In this document: piece after piece, positions 1 to 6,320 of the stretch
Layout of the letters: every line of letters starts with the position of its first letter
Position numbering within the stretch: the stretch's first letter is position 1
Source of the DNA: VBDM01 sp035637655
Lineage (GTDB): Bacteria; Pseudomonadota; Gammaproteobacteria; Burkholderiales; SG8-39
Direction of reading: 5' to 3'
Length of the DNA stretch: 12,000 nucleotides
NCBI GenBank assembly: GCA_035637655.1
Contig: DASPWT010000195.1
Span: forward strand, 1-12,000
Program-made: the position numbers and the translations under genes
Notes under the pieces: generated by a model
Told to the model about the DNA's origin: nothing
Database searches by the model: none
The model's input: the letters and a program-made list of their open reading frames with translations, nothing else

Positions 1-809
1 CGCCGATCGGCAAGACGCCGCGCTCCTGCCCGGCGACCTATGTCGGCTTCTGGGACGCTATCCGTCGCCTGTTCGCCGAGGCGAACGAATCGCGCATGCG
101 CGGCTGGAGCGCAAGCCGTTTTTCGTTCAACACCAAGGGCGGGCGCTGCGAGGAGTGCGAAGGCCAGGGAATCAAGAAAATCGAGATGAGCTTCCTGCCG
201 GACGTGAGAGTGACCTGCGAGGTCTGCGGGGGATTGCGCTTCGGCCGCGAGACGCTCACGGTGCGCTGGAGGGGAAAATCGATCGGCGAAGTGCTGGCGA
301 TGAGCGTGGACGAAGCGGTCGAATTTTTCGCCGCGCACCCTTCGACCCATCACGCGCTGCGATTGCTGCAGGACGTGGGCCTAGGCTATCTGACGCTCGG
401 CCAGCAGAGCCCCACGCTCTCCGGCGGCGAGGCGCAGCGTATCAAGCTGGTAACCGAGCTCGCGAAGACAAGACCGGGGACAGACCCCGGGCGGGAAGGG
501 TCCGTCCCCACGCTCTACGTCCTGGACGAACCCACCGTCGGCCTGCACATGGCCGACGTGGAAAGACTCCTTCGCGTGCTGCACCGCCTGGTGGACGCGG
601 GCAACACGGTGGTGGTGATCGAGCACAATCTGGATGTGATTGCGGAAGCGGACTGGATCATCGATCTCGGGCCCGAAGGCGGCGAAGCAGGCGGACGAGT
701 CGTCGTGCAGGGACCGCTGGAAGGATTGATCGGGTCGCGGCAAACCGGCCACACCGCGAAGGTGCTGAATGATTTTCTGAAGGACCGGCGCTCGCCCGCG
801 CTCGTCTAG
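1..809 (+). CDS. uvrA: UvrA-type excinuclease ABC subunit A, 3' part (5' end outside window)
   Basis: DNA-damage recognition ATPase of nucleotide excision repair, acting in the cytoplasm with UvrB. Only the last ~268 residues are present; the first whole codon is at position 3 and the frame is open to the window edge. Visible landmarks are the C-terminal zinc finger (CxxC at 147-158 and CxxC at 216-227), the ABC signature LSGGEAQRIKL from about 417, Walker B TLYVLDEP at about 510-533 followed by TVGLH, and the H-loop region VVIEHNLDVIAEADWIIDLGPEGG. Canonical UvrA reads DEPTTGLHF here. The DEPTVGLHMADV version and the ~14-residue linker before Walker B resemble, from memory, a second (paralogous, sometimes double-length) UvrA of beta- and gammaproteobacteria. 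The family call is certain; whether this is the main UvrA or the paralogue is unsettled without the N-terminus. The linker is encoded by an inverted repeat (476-509). Confidence 0.95.
   Translation, partial: PIGKTPRSCPATYVGFWDAIRRLFAEANESRMRGWSASRFSFNTKGGRCEECEGQGIKKIEMSFLPDVRVTCEVCGGLRFGRETLTVRWRGKSIGEVLAMSVDEAVEFFAAHPSTHHALRLLQDVGLGYLTLGQQSPTLSGGEAQRIKLVTELAKTRPGTDPGREGSVPTLYVLDEPTVGLHMADVERLLRVLHRLVDAGNTVVVIEHNLDVIAEADWIIDLGPEGGEAGGRVVVQGPLEGLIGSRQTGHTAKVLNDFLKDRRSPALV
476..509. repeat. Imperfect inverted repeat inside uvrA linker
   Basis: The arms are GGGGACAGACCC (476-487) and GGGTCCGTCCCC (498-509). The reverse complement of the right arm matches the left arm at 11 of 12 positions, with a 10-base spacer. 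The left arm also sits in a short hairpin of its own (CCGGGG-ACAGA-CCCCGG, 474-490). The repeat encodes the Pro/Gly/Arg-rich linker between the ABC signature helix and Walker B. GGGGACAGACCC-like palindromes resemble the REP-like short repeats of many proteobacterial genomes, but that link is recall, not tested here. Confidence 0.6.
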
Positions 810-825
810 CCGCGCGCGATCCGGC

Positions 826-1272
826 TCAAGCCGATCGCCCGGCTTTTTTCGACTGCAGGTACTTCTGCAGGTTGCTCGTGGTCTCCATTTTCTTGCGCTC
901 GGTGATGTCCCGCCCGGTGATGAACATCCCCTCTTCCCCGCGCGCCGGCCGGCGCTCCCACTCGAAGCACCGGTACGAGCCGTCGTTGCACCGCAGCGAG
1001 AATTCGAGCGGCCCGGCTTCGGCGACAAGACGCGCATTGACGAGCATCAGCATCTGGGCTTGCTCGCCCTGATCGACGAGCCGGGTGAGCGGTTTTCCCA
1101 GCAACATTGCGCGCGGGTAGCCGAGGAGCTTTTCCCAGGTTCCATTCAGATTCTTGAGCCTCAGATCGGGCGCGATGATTCCCAGCAGCAACGGCGACTC
1201 CTCGATGACCCAGTCCTCTCTCCTGCGCCCGAAATCTTCCATCGGTTTCTCTGGCTTTGAAAAATCTTCCAC
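826..1272 (-). CDS. Orphan single PAS-domain protein
   Basis: Soluble protein of 148 residues. A PAS fold spans about residues 22-128: it contains NGTWEKLLGYPRAMLLGKPL (PAS core), then FSLRCNDGSYRCFEWERRP and MFITGRDITERKKME (the usual PAC end). A short polar, probably helical tail of about 20 residues follows. There is no kinase, GGDEF, EAL, HTH or receiver domain, so it would have to act by binding a partner or a ligand. The start is a GTG with GAGGAG four bases upstream (1277-1282 on the + strand), which is better placed than the ATG at codon 11. The N-terminus repeats MEDF at residues 1-4 and 11-14, encoded by a direct TGGAAGATTT repeat. It converges on uvrA and diverges from a diguanylate cyclase. 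It could be a native sensor/adaptor or the remnant of a longer PAS regulator; no in-frame continuation is visible. Confidence 0.75.
   Translation of the reverse strand: MEDFSKPEKPMEDFGRRREDWVIEESPLLLGIIAPDLRLKNLNGTWEKLLGYPRAMLLGKPLTRLVDQGEQAQMLMLVNARLVAEAGPLEFSLRCNDGSYRCFEWERRPARGEEGMFITGRDITERKKMETTSNLQKYLQSKKAGRSA
828..849 (+). terminator. Intrinsic terminator of uvrA
   Basis: Stem AAGCCG (828-833) pairs with CGGCTT (840-845) around a 6-base loop, and six T residues run from 844 to 849. It begins 19 bases after the uvrA stop codon, in the right orientation to end uvrA transcription. The same bases encode the last residues and stop codon of the convergent PAS gene, so the two genes share this DNA. 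A second overlapping palindrome (CGGCT-CA-AGCCG, 822-833) could compete for pairing. Confidence 0.7.
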
Positions 1273-1440
1273 GGGACTCCTCGGCCGAATCTATAATTCT
1301 GACGGTTTTTCGATTCGCGTGCCTCTGCGACTCGAGACTAAACGGGCGGGCGCCGTCCATCGGGTAATCCCGACACCTGATGTCAGGAAACCACGATAAT
1401 TGATACGAATCAAAGAATTATTCTCGATCGAACGCCCCGG
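1273..1440. promoter_or_regulatory. Divergent intergenic region with two inverted repeats
   Basis: This 168-bp gap between the PAS gene (-) and the cyclase gene (+) is visibly richer in A/T than its surroundings. It contains a perfect TATAAT on the + strand at 1292-1297, with no good -35 at 17-19 bases. A palindrome CCTGA-TG-TCAGG lies at 1376-1387. An AT-rich inverted repeat, ATAATTGAT (1396-1404) against ATCAAAGAATTAT (1409-1421, with a three-base interruption), lies just upstream of the cyclase start. TTGATA at 1400-1405 resembles a -35 box but has only a poor -10 after it. The region must hold promoters for both genes; the repeats are candidate operators. Confidence 0.4.
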
Positions 1441-2700
1441 TTGAACCCCTTACTCCTTAGAATCCTGCGATTGGTGGCGGTGCCAGCCGTGATCCTGCTG
1501 GTGGCGGCGCTCGCGGTCGCGGCGACCCACGCGCTCCCGCTCTCGCTGTCAGGCCTGACCGTGGTCGGGCCCTACATCGTGCTGCTGCTCGGAGCGGGCA
1601 TCAGCGCGTGGTTCAACCGCAGCCGCGCGCTCATCATGCTGGCGTCGCTTCTGGCCGCCTACGCCGGCTTCAGCCTGGCCTCGGAGCTGGGTCCGGAGAG
1701 TTTCGCCCTGCTGGCGGTGTCGACCGCGTTCGCCGTGCTCGTGCCCTTCAACGTGCTGCTGGCGCTCGTTTTTCCGGAGCGCGGGGTGCGTCAGTACCGA
1801 AATTATCGCTGGCTTCTGCTCGGCCTGGCTGAAATCCTGATCGTGATCTGGATCGCGAATGCCGGCCGCTCGAGCCTCTCGGGCACGGCGTGGCACGATG
1901 TGCTCGGGCATTGGCTGCTGCGCTCTCCGCCGACCCCGCTCATGGCGCGCATCATGCTCGTCACGGCGTTCGCAGCAGCCTTGGCGAGGACGTGGCGCCG
2001 CCGCGGGCCCAAGGAACTGCGCAAGGAGCCGCGGCCGCTCGACATCGGCATCGCAGCGGCGCTCGTCGCATTCTTCATCGGCTGCGAATGGATAACGGTG
2101 CCGGGCGCCTTCGGGGCCTTCATGTCGGCCGCGGGAGTGATCCTGCTCGCGGCCGTGCTGCAGGAATCGCACCGCCTCGCCTTCCGCGACGAATTGACGA
2201 ACCTGCCCAGCCGCCGCGCGCTCGAGGAGCGCCTCACGGGCCTGGGCCCGATCTACGCCATCGGGATGATCGACGTGGACCATTTCAAGCAGTTCAACGA
2301 CGCCCACGGCCACCATATCGGCGACCAGGTGCTGAAGCTCGTCGCCGCCCGCCTCGCTGCGATCGAGGGCGGGGGCACGTCGTACCGATACGGCGGCGAG
2401 GAGTTCTGCGTTGTGTTCTCCGACCGCACTCTCGAGCAGGCGTTGCCGCACCTGGAGCACCTGCGCAAGGACATCGAGGACTATAGAATGGTGGTGCGCG
2501 GCGGGAACCGGCCGAGGGAGAGGGGGACCGGATCGCGCCTCCGCGCAACGCGCGCTCCGGAAAACACGCTGTCGGTGACGGTGAGCATCGGCGCGGCCGA
2601 GCGCGACGACACGCTCATCAGGCCGGCGCTGGTCATCCGCGCCGCGGACGAAGCCCTTTATCGCGCCAAGCGCGCCGGGCGAAACCGGGTCGTGCGGTAG
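1441..2700 (+). CDS. Membrane-bound diguanylate cyclase (multi-TM + GGDEF)
   Basis: Predicted to make cyclic di-GMP from two GTP at the inner membrane. The 419-residue protein starts with a hydrophobic half of about seven or eight membrane segments (roughly 10-30, 42-58, 63-80, 88-111, 123-141, 166-183, 201-219, 223-241). The GGDEF domain follows from about 245: DELTNLPSRRAL at 250-261, metal-binding region IDVDHFK at 277-283, and active loop GGEEF at 318-322 (a functional variant of GGDEF). The inhibitory RxxD site expected just before the loop is absent (EGGG at 309-312). An Arg/Gly-rich insertion of about 20 residues (roughly 358-376) precedes SVTVSIGAAE. The start is a TTG with no clear ribosome-binding site. 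No in-frame ATG occurs until residue 66, after the second membrane segment, so TTG 1441 or a GTG about 11 codons later is needed. The signal sensed by the membrane part is unknown. Confidence 0.9.
   Translation: MNPLLLRILRLVAVPAVILLVAALAVAATHALPLSLSGLTVVGPYIVLLLGAGISAWFNRSRALIMLASLLAAYAGFSLASELGPESFALLAVSTAFAVLVPFNVLLALVFPERGVRQYRNYRWLLLGLAEILIVIWIANAGRSSLSGTAWHDVLGHWLLRSPPTPLMARIMLVTAFAAALARTWRRRGPKELRKEPRPLDIGIAAALVAFFIGCEWITVPGAFGAFMSAAGVILLAAVLQESHRLAFRDELTNLPSRRALEERLTGLGPIYAIGMIDVDHFKQFNDAHGHHIGDQVLKLVAARLAAIEGGGTSYRYGGEEFCVVFSDRTLEQALPHLEHLRKDIEDYRMVVRGGNRPRERGTGSRLRATRAPENTLSVTVSIGAAERDDTLIRPALVIRAADEALYRAKRAGRNRVVR
2528..2560. repeat. Imperfect inverted repeat inside cyclase gene
   Basis: The arms are CCGGATCGCGC (2528-2538) and GCGCGCTCCGG (2550-2560), complementary at 10 of 11 positions with an 11-base spacer. 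It falls exactly in the Arg-rich loop of the GGDEF domain that is extra relative to a minimal GGDEF. Its size is similar to the uvrA repeat, but the sequence is different. In DNA this GC-rich a chance match is possible. Confidence 0.4.
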
Positions 2701-2721
2701 CACGGGGCTGTACGGCGGGTC

Positions 2722-2727
2722 TACAAT
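2722..2727 (+). promoter_or_regulatory. Possible -10 box close to the start codon
   Basis: TACAAT matches the -10 consensus at five of six positions and ends nine bases before the ATG at 2737. No -35 is recognisable and no Shine-Dalgarno lies between it and the ATG. If used, the mRNA would be nearly leaderless. It sits in the 36-bp gap after the cyclase gene, so the downstream gene may have its own start site as well as read-through. Confidence 0.3.
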
Positions 2728-2736
2728 GCCCCACGC

Positions 2737-5388
2737 ATGAGACAGTCCGCCAGCCCCAGACACAAAAGCAACGACCGGACCCCTTCGAAGCAGGCCAGCG
2801 AAGGGCCGGGCGAGAACGAAGCGCGCTTTCGCGCCATCGCCGAGCTGTCGGGCGACTGGTACTGGGAACAGGACACCGGTTACCGCTTTACCTGGGCCTT
2901 CGTGCGCGGCGGGTCCGTCGAAGAGATCTCCTCGCTGATCGGAAAGACGCGCTGGGAGCTCGGCGAGCAGCCTCTCGAAGGAACGTGGGAGGAACACCGC
3001 AGACTGCTCGACGCCCGCCAGCCCTTCAGCGATTTCCACGTGCGAATGGTCGACAAGACCGGCGCGGAGCACTTCTTCTCGACGGCCGGCGTTCCGACAT
3101 TCGACACCGCGGGAATTTTCACGGGATACCGCGGCGTCGCCCGCCGGATTACCCAGCGCAACATCCGCGAGCGCATCGCCCAGGAGGAGGCGCTCCGCAA
3201 GAGCAACGAGCGCTTCGACATGGCGGTGCGGGCCACCAACGACGTGATCTGGGACTGGGACCTGGTCACCGACGAAATCTGGTGGAACGAGAACTTCACC
3301 AAAGTATTCGGCCATCCGCGCGAAGCGGCGGACCGCAGCGTCAAATCCTGGTACGAGGGCATTCATCCCGACGATCAGGGGCGGGTCATCGCCGGGGTGC
3401 ATCGCGTGATCGGCGCGGGCGGGGAGAACTGGAGCGACGAGTACCGGTTCCGTCGGCACGACGGCAGGTTCCTCCACGTGCTCGACCGCGGACAGGTGAT
3501 CCGCGACGGCGCGGGGCGGGCGGTGCGCATGATCGGGGCGATGGCCGACATCAGCTCGCGCAAGCAAGCCGAGGAGAGAATCCACAATCAGGCGCTGCGG
3601 CAGCGCCTCATCGCCGAGTTCGGCCAGCAGGCGTTCGCGAGCTCCGACGTCGAGGACGTGCTCGCCCGCGCCGTGGAGCTCGTCACGGTGGCGCTCAAGT
3701 CCGATTATTGCAACGTGCTCGAGCTCGATGAAAGCGCCAAACAACTCCTGATCAAGGCGGCGTCGGGCTGGCCGAGCGAGATGATGGCGCGCCGGACGGT
3801 GCCGATCCGCCCGGGGGGCCGCCTCGAATTCGTGTTGTCGCGCCGCGAGCCTCTCATCATCGACGATCTGGCGAAAGACGAGCGATTTTCGAATTCCCCG
3901 CTGGTGCGGCTGGGCGTGCGCAGCGGCATCCAGGTCCCCATATTCGGACCAGCCGGAACGTTCGGAATACTCAGCGCGCACTCACGCGCGGAGCGCCAAT
4001 TCGGACTGGACGACGCAAGTTTCCTGCAGAGCGTGGCGAACATCCTGGCGGTCGCGATCGAGCGCAGGAGCGCGGAGGAGCGCCTCGAGCGCCTCGCGCA
4101 ATTCGACTCTCTCACCGGGCTCCCCAACCGGCACCTGTTTCACGACCGCCTGCTGAAAACCGTGGCGCACGCGCGGCGCAGCGGGGAACCCATGGCGGTG
4201 CTCTTCATCGACCTGGACCGCTTCAAGCTGGTGAACGACACCCGCGGGCACAGCGCCGGGGACAGGCTGCTCAAGGAAGCGGCCGACCGTCTTTCGCAGT
4301 GCGTGCGCAGCGGCGACACGGTAGGCCGGTTCGGCGGCGACGAGTTCGGCGCCATCGTGTCGGAGCTTTCGAAACCGGGGGACGCGGGCGTCGTTGCACA
4401 AAAATTCCTGGATGCTCTCGCCCAGCCGTTCAAGCTCGATGCGCACGACACCTACGTCAGCGCGAGCATCGGCATCACGCTGTTCCCGGCCGACGGCGAC
4501 AACCCCGAAGCGCTGGTCATGAATGCCGACACCGCCATGTATCGCGCCAAGGAACAGGGCCGCAATACCTACCAGTACTTCACCCGCGAGATGAACGAGC
4601 GGGCGCTCGCGCGCGTGCAGATGGAGGCGTCGCTGCGCCGGGCCATCGATAACAAGGAGTTCCTCCTCCACTACCAGCCCAAGGTGAACCTGCAGAGCCG
4701 CCTCATCTGCGGTTTCGAGGCGCTGCTGCGCTGGCGGCATCCCGAGAAGGGCCTGGTCCTGCCGGGGGAATTCGTTTCGGTCCTGGAGGACACGGGTCTG
4801 ATCGTGCCGGTGGGCGAATGGGTGTTGCGCGAAGTGTGCGAGCAGGTTCAGGCATGGCAGCGGGACGGGCTCGCGGTCAAGCCCGTGACGGTGAACCTCT
4901 CCGCGCGCCAGTTCCAGCAGAAGGATTTCGAATCCATCGTGAGGCACATCCTGCGGGAAGGAGGGCTCGACCCTTCGCTCGTCCAGTTCGAGCTCACCGA
5001 GTCCCTGCTGATGAGCGATCCGGAGGGCGCTGCGCGCACGCTGCGCGGGCTGAAAGACTCGGGCGCGAAGATCTCGGTGGACGATTTCGGCACGGGCTAT
5101 TCGAGCCTCGCCTACCTGAAGCGTTTCCCGATCGACGCGCTCAAGATCGACCACTCCTTCATTCGCGACATCACCACCGACCCGGAGGACGCGATGATCA
5201 CGCTCGCGATCATCGGCCTCGCGCACAGCCTCAAACTCAAGGTCGTGGCCGAGGGCGTGGAAACGCGGCAGCAGCTCGAGCTGCTCGCCGCGAACGGCTG
5301 CGACGAGATCCAGGGCTACTACTTCTCGGTTCCGACGACGGCCGAGGAGTGCGCGAAGATGATGAGGGAAAACCGCAGCCTCGTCTGA
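2737..5388 (+). CDS. PAS-PAS-GAF-GGDEF-EAL cyclic di-GMP turnover protein
   Basis: Soluble 883-residue protein with no membrane segment. Domain order: PAS about 28-148, PAS about 156-280 (with WYEGIHPDD and the ISSRKQAEERI end), GAF about 290-445, GGDEF about 448-615, EAL about 629-878. The cyclase half is intact: DSLTGLPNRHLF, DLDRFKLVND, GGDEF at 533-537 and the inhibitory RxxD at 524-527 (RSGD). The phosphodiesterase half is also intact: EAL at 661-663 in FEALLRWRHP, NLSARQ, FELTES, DDFGTGYSS from 782, KID at 803-805 and EGVET at 839-843. Both activities are therefore possible, and which dominates cannot be read from sequence. The three sensory domains suggest control by small ligands or redox/light signals, none identifiable here. 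It lies 36 bp after the membrane cyclase on the same strand. ATG 2737 is the only reasonable start; the region upstream has no Shine-Dalgarno. Confidence 0.95.
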   Translation: MRQSASPRHKSNDRTPSKQASEGPGENEARFRAIAELSGDWYWEQDTGYRFTWAFVRGGSVEEISSLIGKTRWELGEQPLEGTWEEHRRLLDARQPFSDFHVRMVDKTGAEHFFSTAGVPTFDTAGIFTGYRGVARRITQRNIRERIAQEEALRKSNERFDMAVRATNDVIWDWDLVTDEIWWNENFTKVFGHPREAADRSVKSWYEGIHPDDQGRVIAGVHRVIGAGGENWSDEYRFRRHDGRFLHVLDRGQVIRDGAGRAVRMIGAMADISSRKQAEERIHNQALRQRLIAEFGQQAFASSDVEDVLARAVELVTVALKSDYCNVLELDESAKQLLIKAASGWPSEMMARRTVPIRPGGRLEFVLSRREPLIIDDLAKDERFSNSPLVRLGVRSGIQVPIFGPAGTFGILSAHSRAERQFGLDDASFLQSVANILAVAIERRSAEERLERLAQFDSLTGLPNRHLFHDRLLKTVAHARRSGEPMAVLFIDLDRFKLVNDTRGHSAGDRLLKEAADRLSQCVRSGDTVGRFGGDEFGAIVSELSKPGDAGVVAQKFLDALAQPFKLDAHDTYVSASIGITLFPADGDNPEALVMNADTAMYRAKEQGRNTYQYFTREMNERALARVQMEASLRRAIDNKEFLLHYQPKVNLQSRLICGFEALLRWRHPEKGLVLPGEFVSVLEDTGLIVPVGEWVLREVCEQVQAWQRDGLAVKPVTVNLSARQFQQKDFESIVRHILREGGLDPSLVQFELTESLLMSDPEGAARTLRGLKDSGAKISVDDFGTGYSSLAYLKRFPIDALKIDHSFIRDITTDPEDAMITLAIIGLAHSLKLKVVAEGVETRQQLELLAANGCDEIQGYYFSVPTTAEECAKMMRENRSLV

Positions 5389-5447
5389 AGCAAGCGCGCG
5401 CTGCGGTGCCGGGAGGCGTATCATCCCCGCTTCGTTCGCGGCCCCTC

Positions 5448-6320
5448 ATGAGCGCAAGCGCCCTTTTCCTGCTCAAATCCCACACCCGCGACCTCGGCGG
5501 ATTTTCTGTGCGGAGAGTGCTCCCCGGGATGCCGCACCGGATGGTCGGCCCGTTCATCTTTTTCGATCACATGGGTCCGGCGGATTTCGCGCCGGGCGCC
5601 GGCATCGACGTGCGCCCGCACCCGCACATAGGCCTCGCGACGGTCACCTACTTGTTCCAGGGCGAATTACTTCACCGTGACAGCCTCGGCACCGTGCAGG
5701 CGATCGCGCCGGGCGACGTCAACTGGATGACCGCCGGCCGCGGCATAGTCCATTCGGAGCGCACTGCGCCGGAGCTGCGCCGCACGGGCGCGCGCCTGCA
5801 GGGCCTGCAGACCTGGGTCGCGCTCCCGAAAAAGAACGAGCTCGCCGATCCCGCGTTCAGCCATCACCCCAAGGCGACGCTGCCGCGGATTTCCGCCCCG
5901 GGTGTGGAGCTGCGTGTCGTCGCGGGCAGCGCATTCGGCAAGCGCTCCCCCGCACCCGTGTTCACCCAGACGCTCTTCGTCGGCGTCGAGATCGACGCGG
6001 GCCGCGCCTTCGAGCTCGACGCCGAGCACGAAGAGCGGGCCCTCTACGCGCTCGAGGGAGACGTGACCGTGGCCGGGACACCTCTCCCGCAGCAGCACAT
6101 GGCGGTCATCGCACATCGCGAGCCGGTGGAAGTGAAAGCGCTGACGCGCGCCCGCCTGATGCTGATCGGCGGGGAAAAAATGGACGGCGGGCGCCTGATC
6201 TGGTGGAACTTCGTCGCGAGCTCGCGCGAGCTCCTGGAGGAGGCGAAGCTTCGCTGGCGCGAGCAGCGCTTCCCGCGGGTTCCGGGGGACGACGAGTTCA
6301 TCCCGCTTCCGGAGGCATGA
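5448..6320 (+). CDS. Pirin-family bicupin
   Basis: Cytoplasmic cupin protein of 290 residues, the usual length for bacterial pirins. The metal-binding set is complete: H58 and H60 in RPHPHIGLATVTYLF, and H102 and E104 in GRGIVHSERT, matching His56/His58/His101/Glu103 of human pirin. A C-terminal cupin half follows. Some bacterial pirins oxidise quercetin (E. coli YhhW) and others bind partner enzymes, so the substrate here is unknown. The frame is open far upstream into the preceding gene, but the pirin homology begins at ATG 5448 (MSASALFLLKSHTRDLGG), so this start is chosen. A TATCAT at 5419-5424 might be a -10 box, but no -35 or Shine-Dalgarno is visible. The stop codon overlaps the start of pepN. 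Confidence 0.93.
   Translation: MSASALFLLKSHTRDLGGFSVRRVLPGMPHRMVGPFIFFDHMGPADFAPGAGIDVRPHPHIGLATVTYLFQGELLHRDSLGTVQAIAPGDVNWMTAGRGIVHSERTAPELRRTGARLQGLQTWVALPKKNELADPAFSHHPKATLPRISAPGVELRVVAGSAFGKRSPAPVFTQTLFVGVEIDAGRAFELDAEHEERALYALEGDVTVAGTPLPQQHMAVIAHREPVEVKALTRARLMLIGGEKMDGGRLIWWNFVASSRELLEEAKLRWREQRFPRVPGDDEFIPLPEA

Noticed and set aside
381..1037. Antisense frame spanning the end of uvrA and the PAS gene
   Set aside because: It crosses an intrinsic terminator and two real genes in other frames; no domain seen.
1549..3981. Open antisense frame of 810 codons on the - strand
   Set aside because: It runs across two clear + strand genes, its product is His/Arg/Ala-rich with no recognisable domain, and such frames are common opposite GC-biased codons.
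3982..5424. Open antisense frame of 480 codons on the - strand
   Set aside because: It is wholly opposite the GGDEF-EAL gene, with a low-information Arg/His/Glu-rich product; a shadow of codon bias.
4818..5447. Upstream in-frame extension of the pirin gene
   Set aside because: The extension overlaps the EAL coding region, its translation is Arg/Ala-rich noise, and pirin homology begins at ATG 5448.
6203..6316. Upstream in-frame extension of pepN
   Set aside because: It overlaps the pirin 3' end; PepN proteins start about 12-19 residues before the YAPP motif, which fits ATG 6317 or 6332.
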